In this document: positions 40,628-53,400 of the stretch, piece by piece
Numbering within the stretch: position 1 is the first letter of the stretch
How the letters are laid out: the number at the start of each line of letters is the position of its first letter
Assembly: GCA_012295275.1 (NCBI GenBank)
Contig: CM022670.1
Location: 9,083,006-9,147,005 of the forward strand
Source: Chrysomallon squamiferum
Taxonomy: Eukaryota > Mollusca > Gastropoda > Neomphalida > Peltospiridae
Reading direction: 5' to 3'
DNA length: 64,000 nucleotides
Program-made: the position numbers and the translations under genes
The notes under the pieces: generated by a model
Told to the model about the DNA's origin: nothing
The model's input: the letters and a program-made list of their open reading frames with translations, nothing else
Database searches by the model: none

Positions 40628-43600
40628 TTTCTTCCTGATCAAGAGTATGGTCTTTTTGTTTATCTTACAACAGCAAAATTTTTCAGTTATATTATATTCC
40701 TACATTAAAATATTTTGGGGGTTTATTTTTTTCACAAAACAAAGTATATTAATAAAATTAAAACATGCATGTGTATTTAAATAATTATTCATATGTATGT
40801 AGATATATGTATAATTTATATTCATCTGTATTTATCTAAGAGCAGATATATATATAAAATTATTAATAAACATATAGAGATAATGATTATAAAATGATCT
40901 AGGCTTCTGTGTACTTTTATTAACTAGGTTATCTATTTATGTTATCATATCCATCAAATGGATTAAATGTTTTTGATTTTTGACAGAAGAAGAGTGGAAG
41001 AATTATGGTATGTGAGATGTGACACATTATCAGGGTTCAAAACTCATTGCTGAGACATTTATTATGTTTATATATAGACATCTGAGCAGTTAACTAGACA
41101 ATTATTAAGAATATTTGTTTTTATTTTATTACAACTAATTTACTTTAATTATGGTTTGTTTTATTTATGTAAGTAACAGCTGAAATTGTTGCCTATAATT
41201 ATAAACTTCTTATTCATTATGGGTAGTTAACTTGTTAAAACACCTAAATATAGAAAGACATTACCAGATGTTATAATATATTTTTTAAATTCAGTTATAA
41301 TTTATTCCAAATAACTTATCAGCAATACATTAGTAAATTCTAAGTTTTGACAAGTATTTGTATTTTATAGCACCAGAAAAAAAAAAGAGAGAGAGAGTGA
41401 GAAAAAAAAAACATAAATTATTTTTATCATAAATTTGAAAATAATTACAAATTGTTTTGTTTATCATATTAACAGATTATCAAATGTTACGGTATTTAAA
41501 ACTGATAATACAAATGCTAAAGATAATCATTATTACCAGCAGTAAAAAAATGTTGTTTCTTCCTACATCACTAAGTCACATTAATTATTTTTTTTCCCTT
41601 TTTCTTTATTAATGTCCTGAGGGTTATAACCGTATCATTCTGTTGAAATCTAACATTATTTTATCCTATATGGAAATACATAATGTGTTTATTAATATCC
41701 TGAGGACAATAGGTAATATGGATATAGTGTCTGATCTTTATTTTAACATTATTATTTCCCCATGTCAGTCATATGAATGTTTTCATTATATTTTGCTGAT
41801 GTCCAGAGGATTACAGCTATCTTGGACACAAGGCATTATCATCTTTTTATTGGTATTAATACTTAATTATTATATTCTTACCATTCATTAAGACTTTTAG
41901 AAGAGTAATTTAGTGAGTGTAAATTGCAGTGACCACTTCATATCATCAAATTTTGTCAGAAAGCATGAAATAGGTGTGGGTTATGAGTTCAGTGGTTAGG
42001 ATCAATCCTTTTTAATATACTTGTTGACATTTCATTTTCCAACCAATGCTTATGATGTTTTTAATTTAAAAACAAAATTAATAATAATAAAAAATGGTTT
42101 TGAGATAGAACATATAATTTATAAGTAAAAGTCTTTTAGTGCTAATAAATTAAAGTTCCCATAAAATAGTGTCAGAAAGTTTTTGTTTTTGCATTAATAC
42201 TTAAACTGACACATAATATGTATTACTGTTACTTTATTCATGTACTCTTACACCAGAAATCATGAACCATTCAGTGCCAGTAGTCAGTGATTAATCAGAA
42301 ATAAATGGTTATCATATACTAATTTTTGTTAAATTATTATTATTATTTATTATTATCTTTTTGTTTATTTTGTTTTTATTTTATTTTTATTTTTATTTAT
42401 TTATTTTATTTTTTATATATTTTTTTTTTATCTTATTTTATTTTTTAAATTGTTTTTTAATTTCTTTTTTATTTGATCTAATTTTATTTTTAATTGATTT
42501 GATTTTTTTTTTTTTTTTTTAAAACCCTTTTTTTAAAAAACAGTTCTATTTTAAATTCAGCAGAAAAAAAGAGAAAAAACTCAGAAATTATAGAGCCACA
42601 AAAATAAGTAAGCAAGTATATAAATAAATAAATAAAATTAACTCAATGCACAAGTAAACTATTATCATGCACAAAACCAGTGCAGTTCACAAAAGAAAAG
42701 TTTAAAAGAAAAACAAGAACGACAGTTTTGAAAGTAAGCTGAAAGTTGTTTAATGCAAGCTGACTCAGTGACAGATCACAGTACAGATTTGTGTTCCCAT
42801 CCACTGAGCCGTCTAATGAAAAGAAAACATAATAAATTTTATATTTTAAAAATAATAAATGAAAGAAGGGTAAAAAAAAAAAAAAAAAAAGATATAACAT
42901 CAGTCAATAAATTTTACAATGAATTCTGAACCCTGGTTATTGTGTTAACACATTTTTTCAGCTTTTGAACTTTACTTTGTTAAAAAAAAACTTTCCAAAA
43001 ACATTTTTTTTTTTTTGTTCCTCCCCTGAGTTTTTACACTTTGGTTTCATTTTGGGTTTTTTCACCCCCACTTTCAGTAGCAAAGTCATTTTATCCAGTA
43101 TCCTTCATCAGCATGTAATCCCATAACAAAACAAACCATAGACAATAATGTTCTAGTAAATAGCAATGGGTGGGGATTCCCTCCCCCAAGTTTACTCAGC
43201 AGTTTAACATAGCAGTGAAGTAATTAGCCTGAAAGCTTGTAAAAGTCTACACGAAATTTGCTTATTCTGTTCATGCTATAAATCCATTGACATTCCTGGA
43301 AATTTTTAGATTCTTGCTTAACTTCCATAGTGTGGAGGATGAACGTAGCCAGATCTATTTAAAGTGTTAATGTGCCTGAGTATGTTTTTAGAATATACAG
43401 AGGTTACATTTTTTGGCATCGTTCTCAGATTACTAACAATGTTAATGGTATTAACTGCACTAAAAACCTGTGTGTTAGACAGTGTTTGTTATTAATATGG
43501 TTGATGTATGAAGAAATGGTATAGTACATTACACACACCAAAAGAATATAAAAAATAAATAAATAAAAATAAAATAAAATAATTCCTTTAAAAAATGTTG

Positions 43601-44377
43601 AGAGGCAAAGATATTTTATAATTTTTATCAAATAGAGTTTAAAATAAATTTTAAAATGTAAAAATAAATGAAATATATATTTTTAAATTATAAATTAGCT
43701 GTATGCTTGATCATCATTCATTGATGTTTTCATCTTTTTTTATTTTCACCTATTTTAAGAACTACTTTTAGAATTTTTCTGAATGTTATTTAAGAAGAAG
43801 TGAGCATTGCATCAAAGATATTCTGTAAAAATAGGACATGTACTATAAAATTAAATATGTGTATGTTGTATAGAAATGTACATTAAAATGTAAAATTTAT
43901 TAATTATAAATACATGAACATATATATTTGTTTTGTCTAAGCATTGAAAATGTATATAGATATCCGGGTGTGTTTGTGTTTATTCTACAGTCTAATGTTT
44001 ATATTTTTATCAGTATGCTTTAAGTAAAAACAAAACAGCTATCAGCACATAAAATAAAAAATCATAAATCTTTTATCAGTGTCAGGCAGTTAATGGTCAG
44101 GATATCAAAGCAAACAGAAAGTGATTTTTATCTCCTCTTACCCATTGTTTACACATTGATACATGAGGACTGGTAAGCAGCAAAGGTGTTTATTAAACAC
44201 AGAACTGTTTGTTGTGTTTTTCAGGTGTTTGACAGCTGTGGGTCATTCCTGTCCTATGTAAATACATCAGCTGATCCCCTGTATGGACCACAGGGACTCT
44301 CCATCACCAAGGACGGTCAGGTTGTGGTTGCAGATTCTGGAAACCACTGTATCAAGGTTTACAAGTATCTGCAGTGA
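37510..44377 (+). CDS. TRIM2/TRIM3-like: TRIM2/TRIM3-type RING E3 ubiquitin ligase (two coding exons)
   Basis: Coding exons are 37540-39722 and 44225-44377, about 778 residues if the frame break at 39170-39174 is bridged (human TRIM2 is 744). Domains, numbered from M1 at 37540: C3HC4 RING, C19-x2-C22 to C56-x2-C59; a first B-box-like zinc motif, about 92-130; B-box 2, about 151-182; coiled coil, about 186-330; a filamin/IG repeat, about 360-465; an NHL six-blade propeller from about 510 to the end, finishing in a YKYLQ-like tail as in vertebrate TRIM2. Similarity to human TRIM2 is strong along the whole length. Family members ubiquitinate targets such as neurofilament light chain and Bim, mainly in neurons, and NHL domains can bind RNA. 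The ATG at 37540 was chosen because family homology starts just after it; the frame is open upstream to the acceptor at 37509, so an N-terminal extension from an upstream exon is possible. TRIM2 and TRIM3 cannot be told apart in invertebrates. Confidence 0.95.
37540..39722 (+). CDS. TRIM2/TRIM3-like: TRIM2/3 coding exon 1 (RING to NHL blade 5), with frame break
   Basis: A single large exon encodes everything except the last NHL segment. It follows a TTTTTTGTTTTAG acceptor and ends at ATACAG|GTAACA. At 39170-39174 a run of five T sits where homology needs six. The zero frame then hits TAG at 39187-39189, while homology (V-F-S-N-D-G onwards) continues at once in the -1 frame to 39722. No other lesion is seen in the exon. 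Confidence 0.93.
39170..39174 (+). other. Apparent one-base deletion in a T run (TRIM frame break)
   Basis: Zero frame ...Q-V-F-L-M-M-V-stop; -1 frame ...Q-V-F-S-N-D-G, matching TRIM2 NHL blade 1. The break falls in a homopolymer, the commonest place for an assembly error. Confidence 0.85.
40055..40090. repeat. (ATC)n microsatellite
   Basis: About 10 ATC triplets after an ATT-rich stretch. Confidence 0.95.
40589..40625. repeat. T homopolymer
   Basis: A run of 35 or more T in the TRIM intron. Confidence 0.95.
41605..41830 (+). repeat. Diverged tandem array, unit about 85-100 bp, in TRIM intron
   Basis: TTAATGTCCTGAGGGTTA (about 41609), TTAATATCCTGAGGACAATA (about 41692) and TGATGTCCAGAGGATTAC (about 41797) head three related segments. 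These share AACATTATT..ATCC- and ATATGGA/ATATGAATG-like stretches. Confidence 0.6.
41975..42022 (+). repeat. SINE-like A-box/B-box fragment
   Basis: GAGTTCAGTGGTTAG (A-box-like) is followed almost at once by GGATCAATCC, which fits the B-box consensus GWTCRANNC. The spacing is too short for a tRNA, so this looks like an internally deleted relic. Confidence 0.25.
42345..42540. repeat. (TTTTA)/(TTTA)/poly(T) low-complexity block
   Basis: About 200 bp of almost pure T and A with 4- to 5-bp periodicity. Confidence 0.9.
44225..44377 (+). CDS. TRIM2/TRIM3-like: TRIM2/3 coding exon 2 (last NHL blade and stop)
   Basis: 50 codons plus TGA (44375-44377). It encodes [20 protein letters not shown] and onward to a Y-K-Y-L-Q C-terminus, nearly residue for residue the end of vertebrate TRIM2. 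Phase 0 joins it to the CAG codon ending exon 1. This exon supplies the strands that close the propeller. Confidence 0.96.
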   Translation: MFDSCGSFLSYVNTSADPLYGPQGLSITKDGQVVVADSGNHCIKVYKYLQ

Positions 44378-45381
44378 TGACATAATTTTGACTGAAAGAT
44401 GTAGGTTTAATACAGACTATGATTATATTCTTCATAGGGACTCATATTGATTGTAACAAAAAAAAAAAAAATAATAATAATAATAATAACAAGAAGTTTG
44501 ACAGTTTTGCTTTGAAACATTTAGCTTGATCTGTTTAAATGGGAAGAGCTTGCTTGTTGTTAGAGTATGTTTATAGATCTTTAAAATGTTTTATAAATAT
44601 TGGTGCAAATGTTAAACGTATGATGTTGACATAATACTGTACAAGATGTTAATTTAGTTATAATTTGTTGTTTTTTTTAGTAAACAAAAAAAAAATCTGA
44701 TTTAAACTATTTTTGTCATAATAATAATAATTATTATAATTATTATTATTTTTTATTTTTTATTTTTTTCTGCAAGTGCAGTAATAATATTTACCACATT
44801 TCAAACAAAAGATGAAAACAAAAATTACCATACTATAAATTATGAAATGTTTGCTTTAAATATAGACCTACTTTCTTCTTTTTTCTTTCAAAATTAATTT
44901 TTTAATACATATTTCATGAATGAATACAATTATTTTACATCTGTTACTTTTTATCCAACATTTCTCCCATTTGTTATAAAATCAATACAACAGCAGACTT
45001 TGATACGATAAAACCTTTTTCATTTATTTGACTTGTACACAGATGTTTCATGTATATTTGAAATATGATAATCCAAGACTTTTATGGTCATTTCATGTAA
45101 TTAGAAAATTCTGAGACTTTGCTGAATGTGAGACAATCCTTATTATGCCTGGTGCTGTTTTGCACAGTTCTGTGTGTGTTGTTTCTGTACAGCTCATTAG
45201 TTGCCTTCAGATCTTGGGATGTGTAAAATTAAATTGTATTGTGAATGTTCATGTTACATTTCTATATGGTTACAAGCACAAATTACGAATTACATATTAA
45301 TGAAATATTGATCTGGTAAAACTTTTTCAGATTAGATAGTCTTGTTTCATGAATCAAAATATAGATTTTTTTCTTTTATTC

Positions 45382-45445
<64 letters not shown>
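45382..45445. repeat. (ATT)n microsatellite
   Basis: About 21 uninterrupted ATT triplets, probably within the TRIM 3' UTR. Confidence 0.98.
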
Positions 45446-45446
<1 letters not shown>

Positions 45447-45632
45447 TAAATTCTCCACATATCATTTTTTTTTTTAAATTCTATCTTCTTTGTATCATGT
45501 TTTTAGTGTAAACACATAGTAAAGATCATTTCAAATTGAGTAGTATCTGGTTAACAATTAGTATTCAAATTACAAACAGTATCCATATTACATTAACAAA
45601 ATGGAGACCTGTGTTTGTCAGCAACAAACATC

Positions 45633-45640
45633 TGTAAATA
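45633..45640 (+). promoter_or_regulatory. Pumilio-type element TGTAAATA
   Basis: Exact match to the UGUANAUA consensus, 6 nt upstream of a candidate AATAAA in the presumed TRIM 3' UTR. A single short motif in AT-rich DNA, so weak evidence. Confidence 0.25.
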
Positions 45641-45645
45641 ATTTG

Positions 45646-45651
45646 AATAAA
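45646..45651 (+). terminator. Candidate poly(A) signal, TRIM2/3
   Basis: AATAAA about 1.27 kb after the stop. A second candidate is at 45866-45871. AT richness makes either uncertain. Confidence 0.3.
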
Positions 45652-45959
45652 AACTGAAATAGATATCTAGAAATTTAGATTTTTGATGTCACTTCTTTGT
45701 AGCAAAATGTAAAATCAGTGGTGATGTGTTTTTAAAACAGTAATAAACAACACTTTAAAAACATTTTTAAATGTTGAAGGACAAAGAAGTGTTTTTTAGG
45801 TGCTCGTAATATTTTTAATGAAGATTAGGCATTTTAAATAACATTTGTGCATATTATTTTAATTGAATAAAGCAGAATGTTGTGGATACATCAAGTCATT
45901 TTCCTTTGAGACATCATTACAAAACAACAGTTATGTGACAGTAATCTCACTGCATGCTT

Positions 45960-45960
<1 letters not shown>

Positions 45961-46028
<68 letters not shown>
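45961..46028. repeat. (AAT)n-(ATT)n palindrome
   Basis: About 16 AAT triplets switch directly to about 7 ATT triplets. The inner 20 or more bases on each side are exact reverse complements with no spacer. Confidence 0.95.
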
Positions 46029-47069
46029 GTAAAAATTTATTAATATTCAAATGATTCAAAATAAGTGCTTTAGATGTGTTCAAAGGAACAAGTGTCTCCT
46101 ATCACATTCTATAAAATTATATAATAGTATCATTTACTGTAAATTAGAAAACATAATAATTTACTTTTAAATGGGAAAACACACACCTACTGTGTTACTA
46201 CAAAACGACATCAGGTTACTGATATTTTTTTTTTTTTTTTTTTTTTTTACTCTTTCTGGTTGGAGTCTGTTAATAAAGTGCTTAAATCATGATTATTATG
46301 TGTCCATATATCACCTTGAAGTTAAATGTTTTCTAGTGAGCTGTTTTACTTTATAGATTATGGTGCCATTACAACTGCATATTTTATAAGAATTGGGCCA
46401 TTGATCTACAGCAAAAAAAATAAATCCAACTAAATTAAAAAAAAACAGCCAAGAGTCATTAAAATACATCATGCTGTTATTTTGATTTCTCTTTCCCTCA
46501 TTTCAATAACCTGCAAACTATCTTTTTTCAGTGCTTGTATACGATCATGCTTTTAAGATCAAAATTATTGAAACTGAATGTTATTTATTGTTGTGAATGT
46601 CTTGTAAATCCAGTAATAATATTTTCATTCTATGCATAAGTTGACTCTTTCCCTGTTTGTTGTATTGTGTAATATCTAAATATTTATGTAAAAAAAAAAA
46701 AATAACATTGTCTATGCATAATTTTTGTCAGTGCCTCAGTAGACTAATTCTGGAACAAGTCTGGAAAAGGTTATAAAAATGTAGAGAAGAAAAACAAAGA
46801 TAATAAGGTTTACATGAAAAGATAAGAAGATAACCATGGAAATTCATTGTAGGTAAAAATAAGAGTTAAGGACTGAATAGAAAATTTTGAAAAATATAAT
46901 AACTGGAGATCATTAAGTAAGAGAATATTTCAGAAAGGTTACATACAGTGATATTTTTTAGAGGAATGGGGCTGATGGGGAAAAGAAGCATTTTATGACA
47001 TATTTGTATTGTAAGATATAATGAGAGCACTGTTTCCTTCCAGGCAAGATAGCATTTGTGTTAATGCAG

Positions 47070-47490
47070 CCATTTGTAGCTTTGAAAATTCAAATCATTG
47101 TATCAGCCTAGACTATTTTAACAAATTCAATTCTAGACTGTTTTTAGTTTCACAAATGCAATACCATTGTCTTTTGGGCAATTGTAGGTTCATAAAATTA
47201 AAAATTTATGTCTATCCTAAACTGTTGTTATCTCCACAGATTCTTTATCATTTTATGTAGTAAACTATTTTATGTTTTAGCTTAACACATCCAATACCAC
47301 TCTCTACCTATTCTATTTGTTGATTCACCAATTAAAAGTCATGATGTTTTTTTTTTTATCTCCTACATTATTTTAGCTTCACAAACTGAAAAAACCACTG
47401 TTTTAATTTCTTTTAGTCTCATGAATATTTATAACTTGTTTCTACTACACTGTTTTATATTCACAAATTAAAAACTGTTGTGAATTTTCC
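47070..47490 (+). repeat. Diverged tandem array, unit about 62-70 bp
   Basis: TTTTAGTTTCACAAAT-like motifs (near 47142, 47274, 47373, 47427 and 47453) are followed by CAATACCATTG- or CCACTGTTTT-like sequence. An early copy is near 47074 (TGTAGCTTTGAAAATTCAAATCATTG). Confidence 0.6.
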
Positions 47491-50028
47491 ATACAATTTT
47501 GGGTCCGCTTCAAAGTGTAATTCAGGATTTCCTGTGTCACCAGGGTGCTGTGTTTATGTAATACTTTCCAGTTCATTTATACCTCTACCACTGTCCATTG
47601 AAATTCATGCCTTGTGACCCATGGTCTTAGTGTTAATAGCAGAGGAAGAAGAGAGAATAAAAAAAGCTTATTTGTTTGTTGTATGGTGTAAGTATTGTTA
47701 CTGTATATTTGTTTGCCAAGTTAAAAATATATATATCACAAATATTATATGTTTTCAGTTGTGTATTGTGATTCAATAAAAAATAAATTATGCTATGTTT
47801 TTATTGTCATTTATTTTGTGAAAAAAAAAAAGAACTTAAAATTCATTTCTTTCTTTCTTTCTTCCTTTTTTTTTTAAATCTGTTTTTTATTTTTGTATTA
47901 TTCATTTATTTGTTAAATGTTTCAGTATTATTTACTCATTTATTTTATGGCAGAATAAATGTGCATTGTGACAGTTTATTGTTCAAATGTGAAATGCAAA
48001 CAAATCACCAATTGAAAATGAACATTAGAATTTTAAAAAAACCATTCTTCAATTTAGCAGAATGTCTCTACTGTCTTTTAATCATTATTTTATTTGTTTT
48101 TATTGTTTTCTCTCTTCACAAATTAACAGTAAATACCAACATATAATACAGAAATGAAAGATGAAAAACCAGATTTATTTAAAAATTATATAAACAACAA
48201 GAATTATATAAATATCACTCTGCAACAGTAAGCCTCGTGTTAAAGATCTGCATGCTCAGAAACAGTAAACAACAATATAGGTACTGAACCAGCACAAAGT
48301 TAAACTGAATATCACAGAATCAAAATACTTAAAACTCAGTACAATGATGCACTGTTAGAGCTGACTTCTGTTTTTATAATTAAATTTGTGATTCTAAAAT
48401 TTGTAAAATATTGTTCTAATAAATATTGGCTTTTTGCATTAAATATACATTAAATATATATTTCAAAAAAATTAAAAAAAAAAAAATGTATAATTATAAA
48501 ACACCTTTCTTTTTAAATTCAGTATAAAATCATGGAATAATGGCAAAAAGTGTGTTCAGCCAAATAGATTAAGGATTTCAGTTTAAATTTTAAAATCTCT
48601 GTTTGAGTACTGTCAAAGTGGATTTGTAACTAAGGTAGGTGTCTTGTATAGAGCAAAATGAGTTCTGTACACTTTCTGCAGAGCTGATCCAGTTGTGAGA
48701 TCATTATAACAAAATACAACAAGACCAGATGAGAACCTGCTTCAGCCAAAAAAAAACAAAAAAAACAACAAACATTTACAATAATAATAGAAGTAACAAC
48801 AAAAAGAAGAAGAAGAACAAAATAATAGTAATATTATTAAGTACAGTGTTAGAAAAAAATAAAATAATGAAATACAATTCAGCAACATCTATATTATCAT
48901 CCAGACATTTTTTATTCATAATGACCAAATAATGTTTGCTCTATCAGTAGTTTTGATATAACAAGTTTTCTTCTTCAGCAGACTGCCATGTTACTGTCCT
49001 CAGTGATTAAATAGTCAGGTCACAAGAAGAATGGGAATTGATCTCTCACTGAAGGATTTCAGCCAGATCCTTAACAAGAATAAAAGACCCCAAGTTCGCA
49101 ACTAAATAATGTGCCTATCACTGGCAACACTGTTATTCAGATTCAAGAGTAATAACAGTGGAAGTGTGTCAGATAGAAAATATCCATTTAAGTATGTGAG
49201 CCTAAAACTGATAATAAAGTTATTAAAAAAAGAAGAAGAAAAAAGATTAGAAAAACATAAACAAACAAACATTTAAAAACCTGTTATTTAAGCCTATGAA
49301 ACCAGGCATTTAGTTTTAACGTGTCTGGAAAAATGGTGACAGAAATTTAAGTCTAATGAAATCTGAACAGTCACCTGGTTTGACAGACTAAGTGTAATAT
49401 GTACTAAAACTGGTTAAAAGATGATCATATATTTCAGAAAGTTCGACAGGCACAAAGAATTTGGCTATAAAATGTGTGTTTAGTGGTTCAGTTAAATGTG
49501 TTATAGTGTTAAGGACTTTGAATAAATGCTCAATTTGACAGATCAAATGTAACATATACATGTACATGTATTTATGTCAGTTAAACACTAATTATTAGTG
49601 ATTATACTTTAGTATTTCAGTTCTGTACAAGAATTTTATAAATATTCATAGATTTTCATTTTAGTCTTTGTTTTTAACATAACAGATATAGCTCTCTGTT
49701 GAAACTGAGTAATCAAGTAATGACTGAATATATGAAAATAGTGTATATTCCTCCCACTGGTTTAAAGCACTAACTAAATGCAAGAAGGCACAACATTAAT
49801 TCAAACCTCTAAATATTTCAGACTTTGTAGTTCCATCCATTTCTTTCTGATAAATCAGACTCCATTTTAGTTTTAATTATATAAATACCAAGAAATCAGA
49901 ATCCACAATTCTGATTCTTTTTCCTTCTATTATTTCATATCTACGTAGCTGGTAGCTGAGGTAGTAATCATTTTTGACTCACTTTTAAATATTTATGTAC
50001 AGATTATGCTCAGTTTTGTTCTAATTAT

Positions 50029-50072
50029 TATTATTATTATTAATATTATTATTATTATTATTATTATTATTT

Positions 50073-50110
<38 letters not shown>
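50029..50110. repeat. (ATT)n followed by long T run
   Basis: ATT triplets and then about 36 T. On the minus strand this is a poly(A) tract about 160 nt past the INF2-like stop. Confidence 0.95.
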
Positions 50111-50191
50111 CATCATAACAAATCATGATTATTCCATATTTTACTATATTTATCTTAATTGTATTACTGTAATCAGCCATTTTCTATGATT

Positions 50192-50197
50192 TTTATT
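50192..50197 (-). terminator. Candidate poly(A) signal, INF2-like gene
   Basis: AATAAA on the minus strand, 72 nt downstream of the stop codon. Confidence 0.35.
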
Positions 50198-50268
50198 TTA
50201 GCAATATAATCAGCTTGTTTTTCATTGTTTTCATTTAAACAATACGGTTGGGTATTTTCATTTTAATA

Positions 50269-50414
50269 CTATAATCGACTGTTTTCCATCTCCTTGGCAG
50301 CTAGGTTTGTTTTTCTCTTCAGTGAAAGTCTTCGGAGAACTTTTCCTCTCTTGATTTCATTCACAAGATTATCCACAATCTTTTTATCCTTATGCGAAAT
50401 GTCTTGATATGCAC
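50269..50414 (-). CDS. INF2-like: INF2-like exon 12 (DAD/WH2-like motif, stop)
   Basis: TTCTCCAG acceptor at 50415; phase 1 entry completes a Ser codon with the previous exon. It encodes the D-N-L-V-N-E-I-K-R-G-K-V-L-R-R motif matching human INF2 D-A-L-L-A-D-I-R-K-G, then a basic tail ending at TAG (50269-50271). Confidence 0.93.
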
Positions 50415-53400
50415 CTGGAGAAAAATACAACAGTTAATGCATCAGAATGAACACAGATTCGACTAAAATGGTAGGTTTATTTATTATCTGAGCCAGTGAT
50501 TCTAGAGGCAATGGCCTGGAGGGACGATAAAGACAATTAATTTCAGTCTGTCCTGTATATCTGCCTCAGTGTACATTGGAAATGAAAATGTTTTATGGAA
50601 AGGATGGTGTGCTGATGATGGTGATCAAAAGCAAATCAGATAATTTGGGAACCACTGATTTAAGCACATATGAAGAATTAGCTGGGATGTTTACAGAATC
50701 TAATGACATAAAAGATTGTTACATACAGCTTTTCTTAATAAAGTGAGATATTCTCTTTGGATTATTCTCATGGCTTTAATTTCAGTGATACGATTGTCAT
50801 TTCTGTTTTATTTAATCAAAAGATTGAAAAGGAAAAACTGACAGAAGGATTCGCACTCACTTTTTCTTCTTTCTGCCAGTTCTTCTTGAGTCCTTCTCCT
50901 CCTCTCTGCCTTTTCAGCTTGTTGTTTTCTGCTTTCTAACTCCTAAAACAAAAATTATTATTAGTTAGCAGTATAGCATTTAACAAAACTCGATAATATC
51001 AGAAATTTTAAATATTAATAATAAAATTCATGTTGAATATTTTCTAAATAATTTGGTATCATTTTAATTTTGAACACATCCTTTCATGGATCAGGCCCTG
51101 ACCATGTGTGACATGTCCCTATTTTTTCTTCATCCCATCCACCACCCAGTAAGCCTCTACAATCCTGCCATATTCTCTGCTATTTTGTCCTTTCCCTAAT
51201 CCCTGCCACTCTGTCCTTTCCCTAATCCCTGCCACTCTGTCCTTTCCCTAATCCCTGCCACTCTGTCCTTTCCCTAATCCCTGGTACTCTGTCCTTTCCC
51301 TAATCCCTGGTACTCTGTCCTTTCCCTAATCCCTGGTACTCTGTCCTTTCCCTAATCCCTGGTACTCTGTCCTTTCCCTAATCCCTGCCCTCTGTCCTTT
51401 CCCTAATCCCTGGTACTCTGTCCTTTCCCTAATCCCTGCCACTCTGTCCTTTCCCTAATCCCTGGTACTCTGTCCTTTCCCTAATCCCTGATACTCTCTG
51501 CAAGATTTACTAAAACAGTACCTGTTGACAAGCCTTCACCTTCTCACAGAACTCGCGGAAAACATCGAGAAATTCATTCAGATGGAAGGTTTTTTCATTT
51601 TCACAGAAGTGTACAGCCAGTCTCTGTGACAGCTTTGATAGTCTTTCTAAAGCCTCTTCCACATCTCCAATATCAGTGTCTGCCTCCTGGTGGTAAAACA
51701 AACAACCTTTATTTTGTGTCAACAAACACCTAATTTATTGTTATTGTTATTATTAATACTTATTATTTATTTTTGCACACACAGACAGATTAGGATTGGA
51801 AACACTGATCAGTTATTGCAACATGATTAACCTTTGTGTTATGTAAAACAAACATAACATGATAAAAAAAGCAATGCATTCTCAGACTTCTCCTGAAAAC
51901 ATGTCTCAAATATTCCTGTAAGAAGATGAAGTTGTAGATTTTTTAGTTGTTGTTTTACTTCACTTCAAACAGAACCTCAGCCAAAAGCTCTATTGCACAA
52001 AAGCTCTGTTAATTTGATAAAAAAAAATAAAAAAAGCAATTTTTGGGGAAGATCTGATTGATAATTTTTTTTATAAATAAAATCTTCTTTAAATTAATTA
52101 ATAGGATATTCATATGTGGGACAGTTATTAAAAGCTGCTCAGTCCTAACTGGTAGGAATAACCCTCACAGTTCAGCAGGAGTAATCCCTGCAGTTTCAAA
52201 ACCAGGATATCCTGTCAGTTATGTACAGTAAACTTAACAAGGTAACAAACTTCATGTGTTTCTGTATCATAAAACATTTATATTGTTTCCTCTTTAAAAT
52301 TTAAATATTCATTTAATTATAAAACAGTAACTGAATGTTAGATTTTTTAAAAAACTAGCATTTCCTGAATAAATATATTACAGTAACTGAAAATAATAAA
52401 ATTTTCCTGAATGAAGAAAAAACCAGCATGACTGACCTCTATGAAATCTTGAAACTTAGCAACAACATCACTGTCGGCATCCTGTAGCTGTTGTTTTAAC
52501 TTCTCCACGTTGCTCTTCACCTGTTTAAACTCTGACTTGATGTTGTCTAGACTGAACCTGAAATAAATTATTTATTTAGAAATGTGTGATGTAAAAAAAC
52601 TACCATTAATATGACTTTATTTTACTTTATATTTTATTTTTTCAAACAAAAGTTTTGGTCTAAAAACCATTAACTTAAAGAACTTAAGAATTTAATATTA
52701 AATATAAAATGAACAGTATGTTTTTTAATCACAGACCTTTTAAGCAGTCCACATATAACAAAACCTTTTATTATTTGTTTTCATCACTATTTAAATGATA
52801 ATATTCCTAATCCAAAAAAATAAAAAAGCTCATAATCCACATAAAAATCTTTATTATTATTTTTTTAAATGGAAAGAAAAAGAAAAAGAACAAGGGCCAT
52901 TCAGTTTACAATTAATGAAAAAGAAAAAAAGACATGTTTTGTGATTTTTATTTTCTTATCTTGTTGATGTTATTTGTACAAAACAAATCTTCCCACTACA
53001 ATATATAAACTTTTTAGTAAACTGATATGTAATGTACACACTATGTTTTTATTTCTTTCCCTTGAATAAAAGACCTTGACAATAAAGATCAGTTCCCCAA
53101 AAATGTTTCAGTCTCTTTGGATTACACAACCAAAACATATCTAGAAAGTAGAATATCTCACAGAATACATCTAACATCTGATATAAAATATAATATGGTA
53201 TATATTTTAACTCTTAAATTTCTTTTGTGAGGATTTCGTTTTTGTAACAAAAAATCTTATGTAAAATATAATACTCTATATATTTTAACTCTTAAATTCT
53301 TTTTATGAGGATTTTGTTTTCATAAAAAAAACCACACAGCCTAAATGGTTTTATAAAAGTAAGACAGTTGATGTTTATTTTAAATTTAGGATTGCTGTTA

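Larger units (their letters stand above)
39723..44224 (+). other. TRIM2/3 terminal intron
   Basis: GT at 39723-39724 and a TGTTTTTCAG acceptor ending at 44224. About 4.5 kb, filled with poly(T), (ATC)n, (TTTTA)-like tracts and a diverged tandem array. No other gene was recognised inside it. Confidence 0.9.
44378..50268. other. Region between convergent TRIM2/3 and INF2-like genes
   Basis: It contains the 3' UTRs of both genes. Poly(A) signal candidates for TRIM are at 45646-45651 and 45866-45871 (AATAAA). The rest is microsatellites, T runs and one diverged tandem array. No other gene was recognised. Confidence 0.75.
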
